From positions 859,546 to 923,545 of the forward strand of contig ML133387.1 of the NCBI GenBank assembly GCA_003864495.1: a DNA stretch of 64,000 bases, in the 5' to 3' direction. The stretch comes from Nemopilema nomurai. Taxonomy: Eukaryota > Cnidaria > Scyphozoa > Rhizostomeae > Rhizostomatidae. Below are positions 36,503 through 49,000 of this stretch, one piece after another (the first letter of the stretch is position 1; every line of letters starts with the position of its first letter). The position numbers and the translations under genes are program-made. The notes beneath the pieces are model-generated. The model ran no database searches. It saw nothing but the letters and a program-made list of their open reading frames with translations, and had not been told where the DNA came from.

Positions 36503-37097
36503 NNNNNNNNNNNNNNNNNNNNNNNNNNNNNNNNNNNNNNNNNNNNNNNNNNNNNNNNNNNNNNNNNNNNNNNNNNNNNNNNNNNNNNNNNNNNNNNNNN
36601 NNNNNNNNNNNNNNNNNNNNNNNNNNNNNNNNNNNNNNNNNNNNNNNNNNNNNNNNNNNNNNNNNNNNNNNNNNNNNNNNNNNNNNNNNNNNNNNNNNNN
36701 NNNNNNNNNNNNNNNNNNNNNNNNNNNNNNNNNNNNNNNNNNNNNNNNNNNNNNNNNNNNNNNNNNNNNNNNNNNNNNNNNNNNNNNNNNNNNNNNNNNN
36801 NNNNNNNNNNNNNNNNNNNNNNNNNNNNNNNNNNNNNNNNNNNNNNNNNNNNNNNNNNNNNNNNNNNNNNNNNNNNNNNNNNNNNNNNNNNNNNNNNNNN
36901 NNNNNNNNNNNNNNNNNNNNNNNNNNNNNNNNNNNNNNNNNNNNNNNNNNNNNNNNNNNNNNNNNNNNNNNNNNNNNNNNNNNNNNNNNNNNNNNNNNNN
37001 NNNNNNNNNNNNNNNNNNNNNNNNNNNNNNNNNNNNNNNNNNNNNNNNNNNNNNNNNNNNNNNNNNNNNNNNNNNNNNNNNNNNNNNNNNNNNNNNN
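36503..37097. other. Assembly gap (595 N)
   Basis: Unknown bases inside the satellite. The left side stops at about monomer position 64 and the right resumes at about 97. Five whole monomers plus the missing part would be 587 bp, close to the 595 N. The flanking monomers are of the diverged, edge-like kind. Confidence 0.99.
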
Positions 37098-40000
37098 AAA
37101 ACACTGATTTAGTTCTTCACTGACAGTAGCACGCTTTGATTTGTACGGAGTAGATCTTGCTTTTCTTTGAGCTTTCCCCTTCTTTGGATTCATGTGCTTT
37201 CAGATGCAAAACACTGATTTAGTTCTTCACTGACAGTAGCACGCTTTGATTTGCATGGAGTAGATCTTGCTTGTCATTTGAGCTTTCCCCTTCTTTGGAT
37301 TCATGTGCTTTCAGATGCAAAACACTGATTTACTTCTTCACTGACAGTAGCACGCTTTGATTGCATGGAGTAGATCTTGCTTGTCACTTGAGCTTTCCCC
37401 TTCTTTGGATTAATGTGCTTTCAGATGCAAAACACTGATTTAGTTCTTCACTGACAGTAGCACGCTTTGATTTGCATGGAGTAGATCTTGCTTTCTTTGA
37501 GCTTTCCCCTTCTTTGGATTCATGTGCTTTTCAGATGCAAAAACACTGATTTAGTTCTTCACTGACAGTAGCACGCTTTGATTTGCATGGAGTAGATCTT
37601 GCTTGTCATTGAGCTTTCCCCTTCTTTGGATTCATGTGCTTTCAGATGCAAAACACTGATTTAGTTCTTCACTGACAGTAGCACGCTTTGATTTGCATGG
37701 AGTAGATCTTGCTTGTCATTTGAGCTTTCCCCTTCTTTGGATTCATGTGCTTTCAGATGCAAAACACTGATTTAGTTCTTCACTGACAGTAGCACGCTTT
37801 GATTTGCATGGAGTAGATCTTGCTTGTCATTTGAGCTTTCCCCTTCTTTGGATTCTGTGCTGGATCATGTGCTTTCAGATGCAAAACACTGATTTAGTTC
37901 TTCACTGACAGTAGCACGCTTTGATTTGCATGGAGTAGATCTTGCTTGTCTTTGAGCTTTCCCCTTCTTTGGATTCAATGTGCTTTCAGATGCAAAACAC
38001 TGATTTAGTTCTTCACTGACAGTAGCACGCTTTGATTTGCATGGAGTAGATCTTGCTTGTCATTGAGCTTTCCCCTTCTTTGGATTCATGTGCTTTCAGA
38101 TGCAAAACACTGATTTAGTTCTTCACTGACAGTAGCACGCTTTGATTTGCATGGAGTAGATCTTGCTTGTCTTTGAGCTTTCCCTTCTTTGGATTATGTG
38201 CTTTCAGATGCAAAACACTGATTTAGTTCTTCACTGACAGTAGCACGCTTTGATTTGCATGGAGTAGATCTTGCTTGTCATTTGAGCTTTCCCCTTCTTT
38301 GGATTCAATGTGCTTTCAGATGCAAAACACTGATTTACTTCTTCACTGACAGTAGCACGCTTTGATTTGCATGGAGTAGATCTTGCTTGTCATTTGAGCT
38401 TTCCCCTTCTTTGGATTCATGTGCTTTCAGATGCAAAACACTGATTTAGTTCTTCACTGACAGTAGCACGCTTTGATTTGCATGGAGTAGATCTTGCTTG
38501 TCATTTGAGCTTTCCCCTTCTTTGGATTCATGTGCATTTCGTGCAGATGCAAAACACTGATTTAGTTCTTCACTGACAGTAGCACGCTTTGATTTGCATG
38601 GAGTAGATCTTGCTTGTCATTTGAGCTTTCCCCTTCTTTGGATTCATGTGCTTTCAGATGCAAAACACTGATTTACTTCTTCACTGACAGTAGCACGCTT
38701 TGATTTGCATGGAGTAGATCTTGCTTGTCATTTGAGCTTTCCCCTTCTTTGGATTCATGTGCTTTCAGATGCAAAACACTGATTTAGTTCTTCACTGACA
38801 GTAGCACGCTTTGATTTGCATGGAGTAGATCTTGCTTGTCATTTGAGCTTTCCCTTCTTTGGATTCATGTGCTTTGGATTCATGATGCTTTCAGATGCAA
38901 AACACTGATTTAGTTCTTCACTGACAGTAGCACGCTTTGATTTGCATGGAGTAGATCTTGCTTGTCTTGAGCTTTCCCCTTCTTTGGATTCATGTGCTTT
39001 CAGATGCAAAACACTGATTTAGTTCTTCACTGACAGTAGCACGCTTTGATTTGCATGGAGTAGATCTTGCTTGTCATTTGAGCTTTCCCCTTCTTTGGAT
39101 TCATGTGCTTTCAGATGCAAAACACTGATTTAGTTCTTCACTGACAGTAGCACGCTTTGATTTGCATGGAGTAGATCTTGCTTGTCATTTGAGCTTTCCC
39201 CTTCTTTGGATTATGTGCTTTCAGATGCAAAACACTGATTTAGTTCTTCACTGACAGTAGCACGCTTTGATTTGCATGGAGTAGATCTTGCTTGTCATTT
39301 GAGCTTTCCCCTTCTTTGGATTCATGTGCTTTCAGATGCAAAACACTGATTTAGTTCTTCACTGACAGTAGCACGCTTTGATTTGCATGGAGTAGATCTT
39401 GCTTGTCATTTGAGCTTTCCCCTTCTTTGGATTCATGTGCTTTCAGATGCAAAACACTGATTTAGTTCTTCACTGACAGTAGCACGCTTTGATTTGCATG
39501 GAGTAGATCTTGCTTGTCATTTGAGCTTTCCCCTTCTTTGGCATTGGATCATGTGTGCTTTCAGATGCAAAACACTGATTTAGTTCTTCACTGACAGTAG
39601 CACGCTTTGATTTGCATGGAGTAGATCTTGCTTGTCATTTGAGCTTTCCCCTTCTTTGGATTCATGTGCTTTCAGATGCAAAACACTGATTTAGTTCTTC
39701 ACTGACAGTAGCACGCTTTGATTTGCATGGAGTAGATCTTGCTTGTCATTTGAGCTTTCCCCTTCTTTGGATTCATGTGCTTTCAGATGCAAAACACTGA
39801 TTTAGTTCTTCACTGACAGTAGCACGCTTTGATTTGCATGGAGTAGATCTTGCTTGTCATTTGAGCTTTCCCCTTCTTTGGATTCATGTGCTTTCAGATG
39901 CAAAACACTGATTTAGTTCTTCACTGACAGTAGCACGCTTTGATTTGCATGGAGTAGATCTTGCTTGTCATTTGAGCTTTCCCCTTCTTTGGATTCATGT

Positions 40001-43000
40001 GCTTTCAGATGCAAAACACTGATTTAGTTCTTCACTGACAGTAGCACGCTTTGATTTGCATGGAGTAGATCTTGCTTGTCATTTGAGCTTTCCCCTTCTT
40101 TGGATTCATGTGCTTTCAGATGCAAAACACTGATTTAGTTCTTCACTGACAGTAGCACGCTTTGATTTGCATGGAGTAGATCTTGCTTGTCATTTGAGCT
40201 TTCCCCTTCTTTGGATTCATGTGCTTTCAGATGCAAAACACTGATTTAGTTCTTCACTGACAGTAGCACGCTTTGATTTGCATGGAGTAGATCTTGCTTG
40301 TCATTTGAGCTTTCCCCTTCTTTGGATTCATGTGCATTTGCATGATGCTTTCAGATGCAAAACACTGATTTAGTTCTTCACTGACAGTAGCACGCTTTGA
40401 TTTGCATGGAGTAGATCTTGCTTGTCTTTGAGCTTTCCCCTTCTTTGGATTCATGTGCTTTCAGATGCAAAACACTGATTTAGTTCTTCACTGACAGTAG
40501 CACGCTTTGATTTGCATGGAGTAGATCTTGCTTGTCATTTGAGCTTTCCCCTTCTTTGGATTCATGTGCTTTCAGATGCAAAACACTGATTTAGTTCTTC
40601 ACTGACAGTAGCACGCTTTGATTTGCATGGAGTAGATCTTGCTTGTCATTTGAGCTTTCCCCTTCTTTGGATTCATGTGCTTTCAGATGCAAAACACTGA
40701 TTTAGTTCTTCACTGACAGTAGCACGCTTTGATTTGCATGGAGTAGATCTTGCTTGTTTTTGAGCTTTCCCCTTCTTTGGATTCATGTGCTTTCAGATGC
40801 AAAACACTGATTTAGTTCTTCACTGACAGTAGCACGCTTTGATTTGCATGGAGTAGATCTTGCTTGTCATTTGAGCTTTCCCCTTCTTTGGATTCATGTG
40901 CTTTCAGATGCAAAACACTGATTTAGTTCTTCACTGACAGTAGCACGCTTTGATTTGCATGGAGTAGATCTTGCTTGTCATTTGAGCTTTCCCCTTCTTT
41001 GGATTCATGTGCTTTCAGATGCAAAACACTGATTTAGTTCTTCACTGACAGTAGCACGCTTTGATTTGCATGGAGTAGATCTTGCTTGTCATTTGAGCTT
41101 TCCCCTTCTTTGGATTCATGTGCTTTCAGATGCAAAACACTGATTTAGTTCTTCACTGACAGTAGCACGCTTTGATTTGCATGGAGTAGATCTTGCTTGT
41201 CATTTGAGCTTTCCCCTTCTTTGGATTCATGTGCTTTCAGATGCAAAACACTGATTTAGTTCTTCACTGACAGTAGCACGCTTTGATTTGCATGGAGTAG
41301 ATCTTGCTTGTCATTTGAGCTTTCCCCTTCTTTGGATTCATGTGCTTTCAGATGCAAAACACTGATTTAGTTCTTCACTGACAGTAGCACGCTTTGATTT
41401 GCATGGAGTAGATCTTGCTTGTCATTGAGCTTTCCCTTCTTTGGATTCATGTGCTTTGATTCATGTGCTTTCAGATGCAAAACACTGATTTAGTTCTTCA
41501 CTGACAGTAGCACGCTTTGATTTGCATGGAGTAGATCTTGCTTGTCATTTGAGCTTTCCCCTTCTTTGGATTCATGTGCTTTCAGATGCAAAACACTGAT
41601 TTAGTTCTTCACTGACAGTAGCACGCTTTGATTTGCATGGAGTAGATCTTGCTTGTCATTTGAGCTTTCCCCTTCTTTGGATTCATGTGCTTTCATGATG
41701 CTTTCAGATGCAAAACACTGATTTAGTTCTTCACTGACAGTAGCACGCTTTGATTTGCATGGAGTAGATCTTGCTTGTCATTTGAGCTTTCCCCTTCTTT
41801 GGATTCATGTGCTTTCAGATGCAAAACACTGATTTAGTTCTTCACTGACAGTAGCACGCTTTGATTTGCATGGAGTAGATCTTGCTTGTCATTTGAGCTT
41901 TCCCCTTCTTTGGATTCATGTGCTTTCATGATGCTTTCAGATGCAAAACACTGATTTAGTTCTTCACTGACAGTAGCACGCTTTGATTTGCATGGAGTAG
42001 ATCTTGCTTGTTTTTGAGCTTTCCCCTTCTTTGGATTCATGTGCTTTCAGATGCAAAACACTGATTTAGTTCTTCACTGACAGTAGCACGCTTTGATTTG
42101 CATGGAGTAGATCTTGCTTGTCATTTGAGCTTTCCCCTTCTTTGGATTCATGTGCTTTCAGATGCAAAACACTGATTTAGTTCTTCACTGACAGTAGCAC
42201 GCTTTGATTTGCATGGAGTAGATCTTGCTTGTCTTGAGCTTTCCCCTTCTTTGGATTCATGTGCTTTCAGATGCAAAACACTGATTTAGTTCTTCACTGA
42301 CAGTAGCACGCTTTGATTTGCATGGAGTAGATCTTGCTTGTCATTTGAGCTTTCCCCTTCTTTGGATTCATGTGCTTTCAGATGCAAAACACTGATTTAG
42401 TTCTTCACTGACAGTAGCACGCTTTGATTTGCATGGAGTAGATCTTGCTTGTCATTTGAGCTTTCCCCTTCTTTGGATTCATGTGCTTTCAGATGCAAAA
42501 CACTGATTTAGTTCTTCACTGACAGTAGCACGCTTTGATTTGCATGGAGTAGATCTTGCTTGTCATTTGAGCTTTCCCTTCTTCTTTGGATTCATGTGCT
42601 TTCAGATGCAAAACACTGATTTAGTTCTTCACTGACAGTAGCACGCTTTGATTTGCATGGAGTAGATCTTGCTTGTCATTTGAGCTTTCCCCTTCTTTGG
42701 ATTATGTGCTTTCAGATGCAAAACACTGATTTAGTTCTTCACTGACAGTAGCACGCTTTGATTTGCATGGAGTAGATCTTGCTTGTCATTGAGCTTTCCC
42801 CTTCTTTGGATTCATGTGCTTTCAGATGCAAAACACTGATTTAGTTCTTCACTGACAGTAGCACGCTTTGATTTGCATGGAGTAGATCTTGCTTGTCATT
42901 TGAGCTTTCCCCTTCTTTGGATTCATGTGCTTTCAGATGCAAAACACTGATTTAGTTCTTCACTGACAGTAGCACGCTTTGATTTGCATGGAGTAGATCT

Positions 43001-46000
43001 TGCTTGTCATTTGAGCTTTCCCTTCTTCTTTGGATTCATGTGCTTTCAGATGCAAAACACTGATTTAGTTCTTCACTGACAGTAGCACGCTTTGATTTGC
43101 ATGGAGTAGATCTTGCTTGTCATTTGAGCTTTCCCCTTCTTTGGATTCATGTGCTTTCAGATGCAAAACACTGATTTAGTTCTTCACTGACAGTAGCACG
43201 CTTTGATTTGCATGGAGTAGATCTTGCTTGTCATTTGAGCTTTCCCCTTCTTTGGATTCATGTGCTTTATCATGATGTGCTTTCAGATGCAAAACACTGA
43301 TTTAGTTCTTCACTGACAGTAGCACGCTTTGATTTGCATGGAGTAGATCTTGCTTGTCATTTGAGCTTTCCCCTTCTTTGGATTCATGTGCTTTCAGATG
43401 CAAAACACTGATTTAGTTCTTCACTGACAGTAGCACGCTTTGATTTGCATGGAGTAGATCTTGCTTGTCATTGAGCTTTCCCCTTCTTTGGATTAATGTG
43501 CTTTCAGATGCAAAACACTGATTTAGTTCTTCACTGACAGTAGCACGCTTTGATTTGCATGGAGTAGATCTTGCTTGTCATTTGAGCTTTCCCCTTCTTT
43601 GGATTCATGTGCTTTCAGATGCAAAACACTGATTTAGTTCTTCACTGACAGTAGCACGCTTTGATTTGCATGGAGTAGATCTTGCTTGTCATTTGAGCTT
43701 TCCCCTTCTTTGGATTATGTGCTTTCAGATGCAAAACACTGATTTAGTTCTTCACTGACAGTAGCACGCTTTGATTTGCATGGAGTAGATCTTGCTTGTC
43801 ATTGAGCTTTCCCCTTCTTTGGATTCATGTGCATTTCATGATGCTTTCAGATGCAAAACACTGATTTAGTTCTTCACTGACAGTAGCACGCTTTGATTTG
43901 CATGGAGTAGATCTTGCTTGTCATTGAGCTTTCCCCTTCTTTGGATTCATGTGCTTTCATGATGTCAGATGCAAAACACTGATTTAGTTCTTCACTGACA
44001 GTAGCACGCTTTGATTTGCATGGAGTAGATCTTGCTTGTCATTTGAGCTTTCCCCTTCTTTGGATTCATGTGCTTTCAGATGCAAAACACTGATTTAGTT
44101 CTTCACTGACAGTAGCACGCTTTGATTTGCATGGAGTAGATCTTGCTTGTCTTTGAGCTTTCCCCTTCTTTGGATTCATGTGCTTTCAGATGCAAAACAC
44201 TGATTTAGTTCTTCACTGACAGTAGCACGCTTTGATTTGCATGGAGTAGATCTTGCTTGTCATTTGAGCTTTCCCCTTCTTTGGATTCATGTGCTTTAGA
44301 TCAAAACACTGATGTTTTCAGATGCAAAACTGATTACTTCTTCACTGACAGTAGCACGCTTTGATTTGCATGGAGTAGATCTTGCTTGTCTTGAGCTTTC
44401 CCCTTCTTTGGATTCATGTGCTTTCAGATGCAAAACACTGATTTAGTTCTTCACTGACAGTAGCACGCTTTGATTTGCATGGAGTAGATCTTGCTTGTCA
44501 TTGAGCTTTCCCCTTCTTTGGATTCATGTGCTTTCAGATGCAAAACACTGATTTAGTTCTTCACTGACAGTAGCACGCTTTGATTTGCATGGAGTAGATC
44601 TTGCTTGTCATTTGAGCTTTCCCCTTCTTTGGATTCATGTGCTTTCATGATGCTTTCAGATGCAAAACACTGATTTAGTTCTTCACTGACAGTAGCACGC
44701 TTTGATTTGCATGGAGTAGATCTTGCTTGTCATTTGAGCTTTCCCCTTCTTTGGATTCATGTGCATTCATGTGCTTTCAGATGCAAAACACTGATTTAGT
44801 TCTTCACTGACAGTAGCACGCTTTGATTTGCATGGAGTAGATCTTGCTTGTCATTTGAGCTTTCCCCTTCTTTGGATTCATGTGCTTTCAGATGCAAAAC
44901 ACTGATTTAGTTCTTCACTGACAGTAGCACGCTTTGATTTGCATGGAGTAGATCTTGCTTGTCATTGAGCTTTCCCCTTCTTTGGATTCATGTGCTTTCA
45001 GATGCAAAACACTGATTTAGTTCTTCACTGACAGTAGCACGCTTTGATTTGCATGGAGTAGATCTTGCTTGTCATTTGCTTTCCCCTTCTTTGGATTCAT
45101 GTGCTTTCAGATGCAAACACTGATGCTTTCAGATGCAAAACACTGATTTAGTTCTTCACTGACAGTAGCACGCTTTGATTTGCATGGAGTAGATCTTGCT
45201 TGTCATTGAGCTTTCCCCTTCTTTGGATTCATGTGCTTTCAGATGCAAAACACTGATTTAGTTCTTCACTGACAGTAGCACGCTTTGATTTGCATGGAGT
45301 AGATCTTGCTTGTCATTGAGCTTTCCCCTTCTTTGGATTCATGTGCTTTTCAAGATGCTTTCAGATGCAAAACACTGATTTAGTTCTTCACTGACAGTAG
45401 CACGCTTTGATTTGCATGGAGTAGATCTTGCTTGTCATTGAGCTTTCCCCTTCTTTGGATTCAATTTGATTGCTGATCTTTCAGATGCAAAACACTGATT
45501 TAGTTCTTCACTGACAGTAGCACGCTTTGATTTGCATGGAGTAGATCTTGCTTGTCATTGAGCTTTCCCCTTCTTTGGATTCATGTGCTTTCAGATGCAA
45601 AACACTGATTTAGTTCTTCACTGACAGTAGCACGCTTTGATTTGCATGGAGTAGATCTTGCTTGTCATTTGAGCTTTCCCTTCTTTGGATTCATGTGCTT
45701 TGATTTGTGCTTTCAGATGCAAAACACTGATTTAGTTCTTCACTGACAGTAGCACGCTTTGATTTGCATGGAGTAGATCTTGCTTGTCATTTGAGCTTTC
45801 CCCTTCTTTGGATTCATGTGCTTTCAGATGCAAAACACTGATTTAGTTCTTCACTGACAGTAGCACGCTTTGATTTGCATGGAGTAGATCTTGCTTGTCA
45901 TTTGAGCTTTCCCCTTCTTTGGATTCATGTGCTTTCAGATGCAAAACACTGATTTAGTTCTTCACTGACAGTAGCACGCTTTGATTTGCATGGAGTAGAT

Positions 46001-49000
46001 CTTGCTTGTCATTGAGCTTTCCCCTTCTTTGGATTCATGTGCTTTCAGATGCAAAACACTGATTTAGTTCTTCACTGACAGTAGCACGCTTTGATTTGCA
46101 TGGAGTAGATCTTGCTTGTCATTTGAGCTTTCCCCTTCTTTGGATTCATGTGCTTTCAGATGCAAAACACTGATTTAGTTCTTCACTGACAGTAGCACGC
46201 TTTGATTTGCATGGAGTAGATCTTGCTTGTCATTGAGCTTTCCCCTTCTTTGGATTCATGTGCTTTCAGATGCAAAACACTGATTTAGTTCTTCACTGAC
46301 AGTAGCACGCTTTGATTTGCATGGAGTAGATCTTGCTTGTCATTTGAGCTTTCCCCTTCTTTGGATTATGTGCTTTCAGATGCAAAACACTGATTTAGTT
46401 CTTCACTGACAGTAGCACGCTTTGATTTGCATGGAGTAGATCTTGCTTGTCATTTGAGCTTTCCCCTTCTTTGGATTCATGTGCTTTCAGATGCAAAACA
46501 CTGATTTAGTTCTTCACTGACAGTAGCACGCTTTGATTTGCATGGAGTAGATCTTGCTTGTCATTTGAGCTTTCCCCTTCTTTGGATTAATGTGCTTTCA
46601 GATGCAAAACACTGATTTAGTTCTTCACTGACAGTAGCACGCTTTGATTTGCATGGAGTAGATCTTGCTTGTCACTTGAGCTTTCCCCTTCTTTGGATTA
46701 TGTGCTTTCAGATGCAAAACACTGATTTAGTTCTTCACTGACAGTAGCACGCTTTGATTTGCATGGAGTAGATCTTGCTTGTCATTGAGCTTTCCCCTTC
46801 TTTGGATTATGTGCTTTCAGATGCAAAACACTGATTTAGTTCTTCACTGACAGTAGCACGCTTTGATTTGCATGGAGTAGATCTTGCTTGTCTTTGAGCT
46901 TTCCCCTTCTTTGGATTATGTGCTTTCAGATGCAAAACACTGATTTAGTTCTTCACTGACAGTAGCACGCTTTGATTTGCATGGAGTAGATCTTGCTTGT
47001 CATTTGAGCTTTCCCCTTCTTTGGATTCATGTGCTTTCAGATGCAAAACACTGATTTAGTTCTTCACTGACAGTAGCACGCTTTGATTTGCATGGAGTAG
47101 ATCTTGCTTGTCATTGAGCTTTCCCCTTCTTTGGATTCATGTGCTTTCAGATGCAAAACACTGATTTAGTTCTTCACTGACAGTAGCACGCTTTGATTTG
47201 CATGGAGTAGATCTTGCTTGTCATTTGAGCTTTCCCCTTCTTTGGATTCATGTGCTTTCAGATGCAAAACACTGATTTAGTTCTTCACTGACAGTAGCAC
47301 GCTTTGATTTGCATGGAGTAGATCTTGCTTGTCACTTGAGCTTTCCCCTTCTTTGGATTATGTGCTTTCAGATGCAAAACACTGATTTAGTTCTTCACTG
47401 ACAGTAGCACGCTTTGATTTGCATGGAGTAGATCTTGCTTGTCATTGAGCTTTCCCCTTCTTTGGATTCATGTGCTTTCGATGCAGATGCAAACACTGAT
47501 TTAGTTCTTCACTGACAGTAGCACGCTTTGATTTGCATGGAGTAGATCTTGCTTGTCATTGAGCTTTCCCCTTCTTTGGATTCATGTGCTTTAGATGCAA
47601 AACACTGATTTAGTTCTTCACTGACAGTAGCACGCTTTGATTTGCATGGAGTAGATCTTGCTTGTCTTGAGCTTTCCCCTTCTTTGGATTCATGTGCTTT
47701 CAGATGCAAAACACTGATTTAGTTCTTCACTGACAGTAGCACGCTTTGATTTGCATGGAGTAGATCTTGCTTGTCATTTGAGCTTTCCCCTTCTTTGGAT
47801 TCATGTGCTTTCAGATGCAAAACACTGATTTAGTTCTTCACTGACAGTAGCACGCTTTGATTTGCATGGAGTAGATCTTGCTTGTCATTGAGCTTTCCCC
47901 TTCTTTGGATTCATGTGCTTTCAGATGCAAAACACTGATTTAGTTCTTCACTGACAGTAGCACGCTTTGATTTGCATGGAGTAGATCTTGCTTGTCATTG
48001 AGCTTTCCCCTTCTTTGGATTATGTGCTTTCAGATGCAAAACACTGATTTAGTTCTTCACTGACAGTAGCACGCTTTGATTTGCATGGAGTAGATCTTGC
48101 TTGTCTTGAGCTTTCCCCTTCTTTGGATTATGTGCTTTCAGATGCAAAACACTGATTTAGTCTCTTTGACAGTAGCACGCTTTGATTTGCATGGAGTAGA
48201 TCTTGCTTGTCACTTGAGCTTTCCCCTTCTTTGGATTCATGTGCTTTCAGATGCAAAACACTGATTTAGTTCTTCACTGACAGTAGCACGCTTTGATTTG
48301 CATGGAGTAGATCTTGCTTGTCATTGAGCTTTCCCCTTCTTTGGATTATGTGCTTTCAGATGCAAAACACTGATTTAGCTTCTTCACTGACAGTAGCACG
48401 CTTTGATTTGCATGGAGTAGATCTTGCTTGTCATTGAGCTTTCCCCTTCTTTGGATTATGTGCTTTCAGATGCAAAACACTGATTTAGTTCTTCACTGAC
48501 AGTAGCACGCTTTGATTTGCATGGAGTAGATCTTGCTTGTCATTTGAGCTTTCCCCTTCTTTGGATTCATGTGCTTTCAGATGCAAAACACTGATTTAGT
48601 TCTTCACTGACAGTAGCACGCTTTGATTTGCATGGAGTAGATCTTGCTTGTCATTTGAGCTTTCCCCTTCTTTGGATTCATGTGCTTTCAGATGCAAAAC
48701 ACTGATTTAGTTCTTCACTGACAGTAGCACGCTTTGATTTGCATGGAGTAGATCTTGCTTGTCATTGAGCTTTCCCCTTCTTTGGATTCATGTGCTTTCA
48801 GATGCAAAACACTGATTTAGTTCTTCACTGACAGTAGCACGCTTTGATTTGCATGGAGTAGATCTTGCTTGTCATTGAGCTTTCCCCTTCTTTGGATTCA
48901 TGTGCTTTCAGATGTGCAGATGCAAAACACTGATTTAGTTCTTCACTGACAGTAGCACGCTTTGATTTGCATGGAGTAGATCTTGCTTGTCACTTGAGCT

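Noticed and set aside
36336..37193. Reading frames of 212-285 codons
   Set aside because: They run through the N gap, and the real parts are satellite translated in frames that contain stops in ordinary monomers.
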